From SIG299 sp964544055 (GTDB lineage: Bacteria > Bacillota > Clostridia > Lachnospirales > Lachnospiraceae), in contig CAZJAA010000019.1 of the NCBI GenBank assembly GCA_964544055.1, forward strand, positions 1 to 57,815: 57,815 nucleotides of DNA, in the 5' to 3' direction. How positions within the stretch are numbered: position 1 is the stretch's first letter; every line of letters begins with the position of its first letter. Of the stretch, positions 17,384-26,063 are shown piece after piece. Both the position numbers and the translations under genes were made by a program. The notes below the pieces were generated by a model. That model had not been told where the DNA came from, made no database searches, and worked only from the letters and a program-made list of their open reading frames with translations.

Positions 17384-18145
17384 TTAAAAACATGGTTTAT
17401 ACTCTTTCTGTACTAGCTGATAACTTTCCCAATTACCAATATCGTATCTTCTGCCCGGCATTTTCCATGCATGTACCGCTGTCTGCCCGGAAAGCCATGC
17501 TGCAAAGCTGCCTGGTGCATCCGCATGGCATCCTTTTTCCAACGCTTCCGGTATTTTCTTTGCATCTTCTGCACGGTAATAATAAAACGGCGGAACCGCA
17601 TAAATCCCCTTTGGCTCTTTCGGTTTTTCTTCATAGGATGTAATCAAATCATTGGAATCTTTTGTAATAATCGCTGTCCGCTGCTGCTTTTCCAGAGTAC
17701 GTTCTTCATGACACATCACACAGGAAGTACCTTTCTGCTCCGCAAAATTCAAAAATCCTAAAAATGAAAAATCAAGCACATTATCTCCTGCAATTACTAG
17801 CAGGTCATCCTCGATACTCAGCTTTTCCATGGCAAACTGGATATCACGAACCGCACCCAAACGAGTTTCATTTGTGCAAGTTCCATCGTCCACCACCGTA
17901 ACCCGGCATGGTACATTGGACTGACCTAACAGAAATTCCTTTTCCTTTGCCCAGTCCTCAAAATGACGTGCAAATTTATGATTGGAAATCACAACAAATT
18001 CATCTACTTTTCCAGTTGTTACAATATCATCCACCAGCCAGTCCAAAATCGTTTTTTCACCAACTGCCAGCAACGGTTTTGGAAAATTCTCTGTTAAAGG
18101 ATACAGGCGGGTTGCATATCCTGCCGCTAAAATTAAACACTTCAT
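17384..18145 (-). CDS. Sugar nucleotidyltransferase (NTP_transferase family)
   Basis: Enzyme of 253 residues that would transfer a nucleoside monophosphate to a sugar phosphate. The N-terminal signature LAAGYATRLYPLTENFPKPL (residues 4-23) is the pyrophosphorylase motif, with the glycine-rich loop slightly altered (AAGYATR). GDNVLDFSF near residue 115 and YEEKPKEPKGIYAVPPF near 182 fit the substrate and metal sites. ATG 18145 is preceded by GGAGG at ideal spacing. It lies 12 bases after the GHMP kinase gene, so the pair probably runs kinase then nucleotidyl transfer on the same sugar. Which sugar is not shown by sequence. Confidence 0.85.
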   Translation of the reverse strand: MKCLILAAGYATRLYPLTENFPKPLLAVGEKTILDWLVDDIVTTGKVDEFVVISNHKFARHFEDWAKEKEFLLGQSNVPCRVTVVDDGTCTNETRLGAVRDIQFAMEKLSIEDDLLVIAGDNVLDFSFLGFLNFAEQKGTSCVMCHEERTLEKQQRTAIITKDSNDLITSYEEKPKEPKGIYAVPPFYYYRAEDAKKIPEALEKGCHADAPGSFAAWLSGQTAVHAWKMPGRRYDIGNWESYQLVQKEYKPCF

Positions 18146-18157
18146 AATTACCTCCAC

Positions 18158-19297
18158 CTAAAGCTGTACGCCGTCTGCCGTATCACAAATAGCAATGACA
18201 AACTCATCCATATACTCAGGAAATACCTTTGCATATTCTGCGGTGATATACTCTCTGATACTTTCTTCCTTTTCCGGATCAATAATTGCCATACAGCAAC
18301 CATTAAAACCTGCCCCAGAAAATCGTCCTCCATAGATGCCGTCCGTTTTCAGCATAATTTCATATAACGATTTTAACGGTTGGGAACCTGCCTCATAATA
18401 ATAAATAGAGCTTCTACCAGAACGAAATATCTGCTCACCAAATGCTTTAAGATCACCGTTTCTCCATGCTTCTATGCCCTTACGGACACGTTCCTGCTCA
18501 TGATAATAATGATGTGCGCGCTTTCTCCAGTTTTCCGGAAGCATTTCCTTATATTCATCATAAACACTCTGTGGAACTTCTCTAAGATGTGTATCGTTAA
18601 TTTTACCATACTCCATTCCACTATAGCCTTTCAACGCATAGGCTGCTGCTTTGCACTCATCTACGCGCAGATTATAGGCAGAACCAGCCAGCTTTCTGGA
18701 CACGCCAGAATAAATGATTGCAATTTTAAACGGAGGCATGTTTTTATTGCATGGAATAAGCTCTGTCGTATCATCCTGTGTATCTAAATATAACAACTCA
18801 TCTTTACGGCAATAAACTTCACAGCTCTGATCTAGCTTTCCAACATTGACTCCGATAAACTCCCTCTCCACACGAATGGCATACTGTATTACTTGCGGTT
18901 GCGTTAGTGTAATATCATTCACCCTGCATAATACGTTGAGATATGTAATGATTACAGCTGCGGATGAAGATAATCCTCCCACAGGTAATGTACCTTCAAT
19001 AACACCTTCAAAGCCATGTGTTAAAGCGTACTTTTCAGAAAGTACCATAGCTGCACCAACTGCAAAATCCCCCCAATGAGATTCTTTTTCCGGAAGCTCT
19101 GATAAATTAAATTTTACCTCTCCCTCAAAGTTTCTACTTGTTATTGCTATGCTGCCATCTTCCGTTGGAGCATATTCCAATGTAATTCCCTTATCCAATG
19201 CAAAGCCAGTGACAAGACCAAGCTGATGGTCTACATGTGCACCTAGTGGACAGACACGGTAAGGGCAAAAAATTTTATTGTTGTAATTTTTTACCAT
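18158..19297 (-). CDS. GHMP kinase of the galactokinase family, galacturonokinase-like
   Basis: Sugar kinase of 379 residues. Motif 1 reads CPYRVCPLGAHVDHQ (residues 11-25), where galactokinases have GRVNLIGEHTDY; the PLGAHxDHQ form is what I recall for plant galacturonokinase. The GHMP ATP loop is PVGGLSSSAAV near 105, and motif 3 is FSGAGFNGCC near 330. It would phosphorylate C1 of a hexose or uronic acid. ATG 19297 follows GGAGAAAAGA. The start lies inside the tail of a degraded upstream gene, and a nucleotidyltransferase follows, suggesting a salvage route to an NDP-sugar. Galactokinase remains the alternative. Confidence 0.78.
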   Translation of the reverse strand: MVKNYNNKIFCPYRVCPLGAHVDHQLGLVTGFALDKGITLEYAPTEDGSIAITSRNFEGEVKFNLSELPEKESHWGDFAVGAAMVLSEKYALTHGFEGVIEGTLPVGGLSSSAAVIITYLNVLCRVNDITLTQPQVIQYAIRVEREFIGVNVGKLDQSCEVYCRKDELLYLDTQDDTTELIPCNKNMPPFKIAIIYSGVSRKLAGSAYNLRVDECKAAAYALKGYSGMEYGKINDTHLREVPQSVYDEYKEMLPENWRKRAHHYYHEQERVRKGIEAWRNGDLKAFGEQIFRSGRSSIYYYEAGSQPLKSLYEIMLKTDGIYGGRFSGAGFNGCCMAIIDPEKEESIREYITAEYAKVFPEYMDEFVIAICDTADGVQL

Positions 19298-19389
19298 TCT
19301 TTTCTCCACACCATCTTATTCACCACTCCGGTATAACTCTGAATCAACTTCACAACCTTATCAGAAACGTTCTCGTCCGCATAATCCGA
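19291..19389 (-). pseudogene. C-terminal remnant of an upstream gene, probably an NDP-sugar epimerase
   Basis: About 32 codons in frame end at a TAA inside the kinase start, reading DYADENVSDKVVKLIQSYTG then VVNKMVWRKEW. The kinase ribosome binding site lies within this stretch, as in a coupled operon. A stop and unrelated sequence lie just upstream, so the body of the gene is gone. The epimerase guess rests on context (kinase plus nucleotidyltransferase) and a faint resemblance to epimerase tails. Confidence 0.45.
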
Positions 19390-19713
19390 TAATCAATAAT
19401 GTTGACTCACTGAATGATGACATAAAAATCCTTTCTTTTTAGATGTTGAGTTTATTATTGCAGAAAGGCTAGGAAATTAAAAGGTACACACTATGAAGCG
19501 TTTACGATTCCTTAGCCACAATTTACTCCCTAATTCCAATGCTGAAAAGGGCTATATTAAACAACTTATTATTGCTAATTCAAACTTTGCACTTAAATAA
19601 GTGCCTATGCACCTTGAAAATTCAATAATAACTGGCAAAACAATAGCATGAAACCAATGGTTTTGGTATAATTGAGTTGACTAGAAACAATCATACTTCC
19701 GGAGGCTCATGCT
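19390..19713. other. Degraded intergenic region before the transposase relic
   Basis: About 320 bases without a coding region. It probably includes the left end of the insertion sequence: from about 19620 onwards there is a promoter-like GGTATAATTG near 19675 and a GGAGG at 19700. Confidence 0.4.
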
Positions 19714-20136
19714 ATGAATACATAGTATAACACAAGCAACTCAAAATGAAAAGCAGATTTCGAAATCTATCAAAAGATTTTTTACCAGATTTCATATTTC
19801 TTCCGCTTTGAAAGCATCCAACGCCTATAAAAAGAAAGGGGTTCCGGTAACTGAAATCTTTCAGTATCTGTTCCTGCTGATTTTTTCTAACAGAAGTATG
19901 TATATGAGTCTGCTTACCGGTCGGAACACTCCTGATTTTGCAAAGGATACTGTGTATCGTTTCGTGAAGATGGTTCAGGTTAACTGGATCCGTTTTACAA
20001 CGATTCTTTCCTCCCGAATCATCAGGGATGCCATCCTTCCTTTGGATTCCGAGGAACGTGCCAAGGTTTTTATTATAGATGATTCCATGTTTGAACGTAA
20101 CCGCTCTAACATGGTAGAACTTCTTCTACTCAAGAA
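19714..20136 (+). pseudogene. IS4-like DDE transposase, 5' fragment
   Basis: The continuous frame from about 19718 reads QATQNEKQISKSIKRFFTRF and continues through MYMSLLTGRNTPDFAKDTVY and VQVNWIRFTTILSSRII to KVFIIDDSMFERNRS, the first DDE aspartate region of an IS4-like transposase. The protein stops abruptly near 20136, where acyltransferase sequence of the opposite strand begins, so the 3' two thirds are missing. The start is also damaged: the ATG behind GGAGG at 19714 is out of frame by one base and meets TAG at once. Non-functional. It marks the junction that truncated the neighbouring acyltransferase. Confidence 0.75.
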
Positions 20137-20973
20137 AACAAACAACTTTCTCTCCTTCCAATGAATAATCTTTGCCAACTTCTGCAACATAACAAAAACC
20201 ATCACTGCACCAACAAGGTGTAACATGAACATTCCACCATGCTTTAAAACCTTAAACACAAAATTATCAATGAAAGCTATCCAATGTACTATAAAAAACA
20301 AAATAATATCTGCAATTATCCAAATGTAAACAGGGATTTTCAAAAGCCCGCTACTTCCATGTTGTCGAATTTTAAAGCCGAACAAAAAAAACGGCAAATA
20401 ACTGCATGCACGAAAAACCTGAAAAACATCACCTATAATAGCCTGTCCAACAATGCCGACACAGTAAAAAATAACTATGATTATAACACTAATAACATCA
20501 TGCTCTTTAACAAAATTTGACAATAGCCAAATTATAATAAACACTTCAAATAACATAAATAAAACCAAAGCTGTCCCGGTGAAACAGCGAATACATATTT
20601 AGCTATAATATCAGTTATTCCATAATTAAAAAAATACGTTGAAATCGGTATTACCCATATAATCGCAGTAAAAACATACGGAATCAGTAATCTTTTTGCT
20701 TTACTAATGATAAATTCAGAAAATTTCTGATATTTACCAAACTCATATCTGAGTGCGAAAAATATGTAACCAGAAACAAACGTAAAGCCATAAATATGAA
20801 ACGAATTTAACCATTCAGATAGTACTTTTAACGTATCGGAGGCATACACAGGCGTTCCAACAAACCAATTCCCCGACCAAAACAAAATACAATGATACAC
20901 AACAACGATAAGCATTAATATCATTTTAACAAAATTGCAGTCGGCTAATTCTGTCTGTAAAGATTTTAGCCAT
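20134..20973 (-). pseudogene. Acyltransferase-3 family membrane protein, frameshifted and truncated
   Basis: Two overlapping frames together encode most of a multi-pass sugar O-acyltransferase: N-terminal LQTELADCNFVKMILMLIVV to SPGQLWF, then MLFEVFIIIWLLSNFV to WKERKLFVFLS. Joining them needs one extra A:T pair in the run at 20561-20564. An apparent start at 20973 (ATGGCTAAAATC) is in frame only if one base is removed from the run at 20964-20967. The 3' end is cut by the transposase fragment near 20134. In an intact cluster it would acetylate the exopolysaccharide. Sequencing error could explain the homopolymer shifts but not the truncation. Confidence 0.75.
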
Positions 20974-21011
20974 AGTATTTAAAATGTATCCCATAAATTG
21001 TACATGCTCCT

Positions 21012-21095
21012 TTCAAATTTTCCGCTTTTCGGACACCTTATTTTATGACATCCCCCATTTTTCAGACACATTTTTAATTCAAAACCCTATTTTAT
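21012..21095. mobile_element. Possible insertion-sequence end (repeated TGTCYGAAAA motif)
   Basis: On the minus strand TGTCTGAAAAATGGGGGATG and, 30 bases on, TGTCCGAAAAGCGG form two direct motifs separated by an AT-rich spacer. Multiple short terminal repeats starting TGT are typical of IS21-type ends, but no transposase gene is present. It lies between the flippase and acyltransferase genes and may explain the loss of the acyltransferase promoter or start. Confidence 0.3.
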
Positions 21096-21138
21096 GGTCA
21101 CAACTTCTTTTCATATAACAAATCGTTTGATAACTGGT

Positions 21139-22614
21139 TTAAATTAAACTTTTTATCTTTTCAAATATTTTCTTTATATATGCAGTTTGCAATACTTCCC
21201 TCCGCACTTTCGGAAATCCTAAAAGTAGCATAGTAAAATATACCACAACGCAAATCAATACTGTCACAAACTGCCATGCCATATGTCCGTTTACTTGCTT
21301 TAAGCAGTATCCAACTGCTCCCATAAACGCCGAAGAAAGAAGCATTGGAAATACGTTTTTAAGCACATCAATAAATTTAAACTTATATAATACCTGCATC
21401 AAAATAATTGAAGTAATAATAAGCTGTAATCTGACAAGTGAGCGTGCAGTATATAGAACTTCAAACTCATATCTTACACTTATAAGTAATGTCGGAATAA
21501 GAAAAGCTAAGTGCAATATTTGTACAAAAAGTGATATTTTCGGTTTTCCCTTGCTCCTATATACCTCACTTGAAAAATGTGAGAATATTATTGTAAATGC
21601 ACTTGTAAGCCCCCATAGGCCTAAAAAACCACTTGCTTCCATCCATTGATTACCAAGCAAAATATAAGTAACCAAATCACTAAAAAGATAAATTCCAATC
21701 CCCATTGGGAATACCCATACTGCCGTAAGCCGTTGCATACTGTAATATGTTTTTCGAAATTCCGTCTCATTATCCTGATATCTGGACAATGCTGAAAATA
21801 GCACAGGAGTAATGGCACCCGTAATGATTGACATATATGCACCAACCGTAGACATTGATGTTTTATATATTCCTAAATAATATTCATTCAAATAATTTCC
21901 TACAATAAATACACCAATATAACTTGTAAACCATATAGAGATGCTCTCCAATAACGTCCACATACTAAACGAAAGCATCTCCTTTAACAGTTTAAAACTA
22001 TAAAACAATTTAGGTTTCCATTTAGATTTCACGGTAAGTATGACAGCACTGAACAACTGACTTGCAAAATTTCCAAGTAATAATGCCCAATAATTTCGCA
22101 AAACAAAAGCCAAAGGAATAGTTACAATAAGGGGTATCAAGGCAGTTCCTACTCTAACATAAAACAGGGTTTTAAAATCAAAGCTTCTTTTGTATCTGGT
22201 CATTTGAATGCTTGAAAATGCAGCTATAATAATTAATACAGATGCAATACTAATCGAATTACCGAGCCCCGGACTACCTACCATTTGAGCAATCGAATTA
22301 CGAAAAATGAATATCACAACACATATAAATACGGAAATACACAGATTCGTCCAAAACGCAACATTTGTATTTTTATCCAAATCATCCTCATTTTCAAACT
22401 CATGTTGAATGAGATACTTTTGAAACCCCGCATCCGTAAATATTTCTGCAAAACTGATAACCATTGTAATGGTTGCGACAACTCCAAAAGCTTCTGGTGC
22501 AAGCAATCTGGCTAATACCATATTTACAATCGGTGAAATTAACTTTGCTATTATTTCTGTTATACTTGACCATTTTGTTGCCTGACCAATCTGTTGTTTC
22601 ATTTCTTCTTGCAT
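21139..22614 (-). CDS. Wzx-type polysaccharide flippase (MOP superfamily)
   Basis: Membrane protein of 491 residues with about fourteen hydrophobic helices. The start ATKWSSITEIIAKLISPIVN and ARLLAPEAFGVVATITMVIS are typical of the polysaccharide transporter (RfbX/Wzx) family; GNQWMEASGFLGLWGL near residue 325 is also characteristic. It would flip the undecaprenyl-linked repeat unit across the membrane before polymerisation. No strong ribosome binding site precedes the ATG at 22614; an ATG four codons later is equally possible. It belongs to the minus-strand exopolysaccharide cluster, 34 bases behind the CapA-like gene. Confidence 0.88.
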   Translation of the reverse strand: MQEEMKQQIGQATKWSSITEIIAKLISPIVNMVLARLLAPEAFGVVATITMVISFAEIFTDAGFQKYLIQHEFENEDDLDKNTNVAFWTNLCISVFICVVIFIFRNSIAQMVGSPGLGNSISIASVLIIIAAFSSIQMTRYKRSFDFKTLFYVRVGTALIPLIVTIPLAFVLRNYWALLLGNFASQLFSAVILTVKSKWKPKLFYSFKLLKEMLSFSMWTLLESISIWFTSYIGVFIVGNYLNEYYLGIYKTSMSTVGAYMSIITGAITPVLFSALSRYQDNETEFRKTYYSMQRLTAVWVFPMGIGIYLFSDLVTYILLGNQWMEASGFLGLWGLTSAFTIIFSHFSSEVYRSKGKPKISLFVQILHLAFLIPTLLISVRYEFEVLYTARSLVRLQLIITSIILMQVLYKFKFIDVLKNVFPMLLSSAFMGAVGYCLKQVNGHMAWQFVTVLICVVVYFTMLLLGFPKVRREVLQTAYIKKIFEKIKSLI

Positions 22615-22648
22615 AAATCGCTCACACTTTCTTTAACCATATTTTTTG

Positions 22649-23794
22649 CTAATTACTGGTCATTTCATTTTCGCATAAAAAGGCCTTTAAAATTAATTCC
22701 CTATGTGCTTCACATTCAATAAAATTCCTAATAGCTATTATGTTTTCTTTCCTATATCGCCACTTCAATTTCATCATACGTAATTTGTTTAAACTTACCT
22801 TATTAATTGCTCTAAACAGAACACTTTCCCTGCCAGTAAATGGCAAGAACTGTGTCATAAACATATCCTCAGCAAATTTCTTATATTTTTCTTCAACACA
22901 CCCTTTTTTCTTAATTTCTTCACTACGTTTTTGAAATTCATTTATAATTTCAGCTTTCTTGTCTTTCTCTGCAAGCTTTATTGTGTTTCCATCCTTTACT
23001 AAAGGAATATACGACACATTAAATTCCTCATCGATTTTGACTAGCAGACTTGTCTGCCAATATATATTATTACACTTATCAAAGAGGAAATTACCTTGTC
23101 CATATACGATTACCCCATCCTTATAATGTTCTTCACACCCTATGCAATGACTATGCTGACAAATAATCAAATCGGCTCCTTTGTCAATCATCTTGCGACA
23201 TACCTTCTGCAGATAAGGTGACGGATATCTATAATGCTCCTTTCCTCCGTGGTAAAGACAAATTACATAATCACACTTCGACTTCAAATTCGCAATATGA
23301 TCAAGACTTTCAAGGGGATCAAAGGGATTCGCTCCCGCCTGCGTCTCATTAACAATTGAAAACTCATGCTCAGCACAACAATAAATACCGATTTTTTTGT
23401 GAGCCAGATCTACAATGTGTGGTTTCGCTGCTTCTTTAGCATTATGGCCAATCCCCGCATAAGCAATGCCAACCTTATCAAGCTGCTCCGCTGTACTCCA
23501 CAGTCCTTGCTCTCCTTGGTCAAGGATATGGTTGTTAGCTAATGTCAGAAAGTCAATTCCAAGCTGCTTTAGTCCATCGACCGACTTTGTGGATGCTATT
23601 AAATTGGGACCACACTTCTTAATCGGCGATTCCGTGTCAGTTAGAGGAACTTCCAAATTAAAAATTCGATATTCTGCCTCGGATAGTATCCTACGTATTT
23701 TGTCATCTACAATTCGTTCCATCTGAGCATTTTCAAATGCATATTGATTTGTTGAGGTGGGTACAATATCTGCACCAATAATTAGCTTAGGCAT
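22649..23794 (-). CDS. CapA family metallophosphatase-like protein
   Basis: Protein of 381 residues from ATG 23794, behind AAGGTG. It shows the CapA (PGA_cap) pattern: an early aspartate (GADIVPT), NLEVPLTD, LTLANNHILDQGEQG near residue 85, YHGGKEHYRYPS near 180, CQHSHCIGCEEHYKDGVIVY near 210 and GQGNFLFD. The fold resembles metallophosphatases with a dimetal site built from the Asp, Asn and His residues. Family members take part in polyglutamate or surface polymer synthesis. There is no signal peptide, unlike classical CapA, so it probably acts in the cytoplasm. Its role in the cluster is not predictable. Confidence 0.8.
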   Translation of the reverse strand: MPKLIIGADIVPTSTNQYAFENAQMERIVDDKIRRILSEAEYRIFNLEVPLTDTESPIKKCGPNLIASTKSVDGLKQLGIDFLTLANNHILDQGEQGLWSTAEQLDKVGIAYAGIGHNAKEAAKPHIVDLAHKKIGIYCCAEHEFSIVNETQAGANPFDPLESLDHIANLKSKCDYVICLYHGGKEHYRYPSPYLQKVCRKMIDKGADLIICQHSHCIGCEEHYKDGVIVYGQGNFLFDKCNNIYWQTSLLVKIDEEFNVSYIPLVKDGNTIKLAEKDKKAEIINEFQKRSEEIKKKGCVEEKYKKFAEDMFMTQFLPFTGRESVLFRAINKVSLNKLRMMKLKWRYRKENIIAIRNFIECEAHRELILKAFLCENEMTSN

Positions 23795-23938
23795 ACATAC
23801 ACCTTCTTTCCATTGGTGTATGTGCATCCACAAATGTTTCTTGTGGATACCCCCCGATTTTTCTAAACATATTCATAATCTTCTCCTTTAGCGCTTATGC
23901 AGATTTTACGACATATACAATATTTTTACTAACTCGGC
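23795..23938. other. Spacer with a small hairpin between TupA-like and CapA-like genes
   Basis: 144 bases. The minus strand has TATCCACAA / TTTGTGGATG, an eight to nine-pair hairpin at about 23828-23852. There is no U-tract. It may be a processing or stability stem within the cluster transcript. Confidence 0.4.
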
Positions 23939-24868
23939 CTACATTTTATTTTTCGGAAGCTTGAGCCAACTTCCAACTTCAGCATCCCATTCTTTCGGTG
24001 AAAAATCTTCCCAGCCACATCCAGGGAAAAAGGTCATTTCCCCAAAATATATTTTTCCTTCCGACTCATAAAAATCCACTCTAACAAACGGTATTCCTTT
24101 CGATAATTTTTCAGCCAGCTCTATCATTTTATCGTAATTTACAGGTTGAGGCAGTCCTTCCTTAACTGATGGATAGTGACGTTCAAACGGTAATACCCGC
24201 CACTCCCTGTCAAAAAAAGTAACATGCAACCCCTTATCCGAAAACCTGTCCGAACAAACAAAGCTACATTTTACCCTGCCGTTAAAACACATTAATTTAT
24301 AATCCGCTAATTCTTCTCCGTTATCTGTCATATATTTCTCTGCAATTATTCTCGGGGTCAAATCTTTATACGGCCATTCTCTTCCCCACCAGAACAAATT
24401 CTTTTTCATTTTTTGAGAAAGCTTTTTCTTCGCACCGTCAATGTCAAAATTATCTTTATCCTTACACACTATGATGCTTCCAGAGTCGTGTGTACATTTC
24501 AACACAAACTGCTTAGGCAGCTTATCAAATTCAATTTCTTCTACCGAATTCCACACCCCAAAAGTCGGAATAACATATTCTGCACCAATTTCTTTTGCTA
24601 TGTATTCTTTCACCAATTGCTTGTCAACAAATTCATTATATTTAGGATTTCGGTCATGTAACTTCAGCCATTGTAATTTCTCGTTAAATGTCTTAGGATT
24701 ATCCAAATCCAACTTATTTCCCAAGTGTGCTCTATAAGATAATTTCAAAAAACTTTCATCGCTTAAAACATTTAACAATCCACTACGAACAATTTTGCCA
24801 TATAAAACCCCAATCAAACCTTGCCTGTTATGCTTCCATAGTTTTTTTATTGTTTTTATCTTGGACAT
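23939..24868 (-). CDS. TupA-like ATP-grasp protein of polysaccharide biosynthesis
   Basis: Protein of 309 residues resembling the TupA-like ATP-grasp family. The N-terminal region KLSYRAHLGNKLDLDNPKTF followed by NEKLQWLKLHDRNPKY is characteristic. Then come FVLKCTHDSGSIIVCKDKDN, EKYMTDNGEELADYKLMCFN and the C-terminal FVRVDFYESEGKIYFGEMTF with metal-binding acidic residues. Such proteins are found in teichuronopeptide and capsule clusters and probably ligate an amino acid or similar group to a sugar carboxylate. Its start overlaps the end of the polymerase gene by 41 bases, which implies coupled translation. The exact substrate is unknown. Confidence 0.85.
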   Translation of the reverse strand: MSKIKTIKKLWKHNRQGLIGVLYGKIVRSGLLNVLSDESFLKLSYRAHLGNKLDLDNPKTFNEKLQWLKLHDRNPKYNEFVDKQLVKEYIAKEIGAEYVIPTFGVWNSVEEIEFDKLPKQFVLKCTHDSGSIIVCKDKDNFDIDGAKKKLSQKMKKNLFWWGREWPYKDLTPRIIAEKYMTDNGEELADYKLMCFNGRVKCSFVCSDRFSDKGLHVTFFDREWRVLPFERHYPSVKEGLPQPVNYDKMIELAEKLSKGIPFVRVDFYESEGKIYFGEMTFFPGCGWEDFSPKEWDAEVGSWLKLPKNKM

Positions 24869-26063
24869 TTCTACTTCTCCTCTTACTTTTTTCTACCGTT
24901 ATAAACGCAAATACAAATATAATCGGAATATATGTTACATAATCTGTATAAGACACCATCATCCAATCAGTAATTAACATTGCCAAAACAAGTATAAAAA
25001 GAAAACTTTTTTCTTTCATTTGCATCCATTTGCATTTAATGATTTCTCTCATTTTATACAGATATGGAAAATAATATATCAAAAGACCAAATATGCCGAA
25101 ATTACATAATATTTCCGTATAATTACAATGTGAATAAGCATAAATACTCGTTGTTTGCGAACCGAAATATTTCTCACCGCCGCCAAATATTGGATGGTTC
25201 AGGAAAATTTTAAAGCCTTCTTGAATCATTTTTTCTCTTTCTTTAGTTGAATGAGATACTGTCACAAAAGGATTTCCAAATAATTGTGTAATCATATCTT
25301 CAATCCGTATGCCAATCACTTCATAAAACATCGACACATTCATAACTATATAATATAATCCAATAGCCACAAGTACTATAATCATGAAATGCTGATACCT
25401 TTTCTTACCTTTTGCACTTATAAGAAACATAAATAAATCCAAACCAAGATAAACAACTGTCTTTTTACTACCCGTAAGTAACATAAGTACTACCGCTACA
25501 ACTAATACCAATAATACTTTTTTATTATTGGACCGCAAAAAATAATATGTAAGAAACAACGAGATTATTCCCAAGGATACTCCGACAGAATTAACATTTC
25601 CTGATAACGAATTTCCAATACGTGTTGCCCCATCTATTATAATACTGCTCTCCATAATTAATATATATCCGCTAATGATAACAGCAGAAATCAAAATACT
25701 TTTACCAACTCTATTGTTACCCTCATCTGCGAATAAGAGTTTTCTAAAAGCAATGTACAGAGCAATATATTCTACATAATTAAACAAAATAGCGTCCCAG
25801 TTGAACTCACCATATCTGTTTCTAAAAAAACCATTAAAGAATATCATTGCGTATATGACCGTAAGATACTTCACACCCGGTTCAATCTTTAACTTATGAG
25901 ATTTTTTTAATGTGGAAGAACCAAAAATCAATATCATTCCAATGCTTGTACACAAAAACAAATATGTTAGTTTTTCTACATTAAAAAAACATACATTGGC
26001 TACTAAAATAAAAATCAAGCCAACCATATATGGTGTCGTATCACTTTTTCTTATTTTACTCAT
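24828..26063 (-). CDS. O-antigen ligase/Wzy-type polysaccharide polymerase
   Basis: Membrane protein of 411 residues with about eleven hydrophobic segments and a larger outer loop near residues 235-300. The loop contains EGFKIFLNHPIFGGGEKYFG and YSHCNYTEILCNFGIFGLLI, the Wzy_C/O-antigen ligase pattern. It would link flipped repeat units into polymer at the outer membrane face. Its start overlaps the glycosyltransferase gene upstream by eight bases, and its end overlaps the TupA-like gene by 41 bases. No typical Gram-negative ligase role applies, so polymerase is the better reading. Confidence 0.85.
   Translation of the reverse strand: MSKIRKSDTTPYMVGLIFILVANVCFFNVEKLTYLFLCTSIGMILIFGSSTLKKSHKLKIEPGVKYLTVIYAMIFFNGFFRNRYGEFNWDAILFNYVEYIALYIAFRKLLFADEGNNRVGKSILISAVIISGYILIMESSIIIDGATRIGNSLSGNVNSVGVSLGIISLFLTYYFLRSNNKKVLLVLVVAVVLMLLTGSKKTVVYLGLDLFMFLISAKGKKRYQHFMIIVLVAIGLYYIVMNVSMFYEVIGIRIEDMITQLFGNPFVTVSHSTKEREKMIQEGFKIFLNHPIFGGGEKYFGSQTTSIYAYSHCNYTEILCNFGIFGLLIYYFPYLYKMREIIKCKWMQMKEKSFLFILVLAMLITDWMMVSYTDYVTYIPIIFVFAFITVEKSKRRSRNVQDKNNKKTMEA

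Noticed and set aside
23828..23852. DnaA-box-like TTATCCACA pair
   Set aside because: Only one imperfect inverted pair within a polysaccharide cluster; it reads better as a small hairpin.
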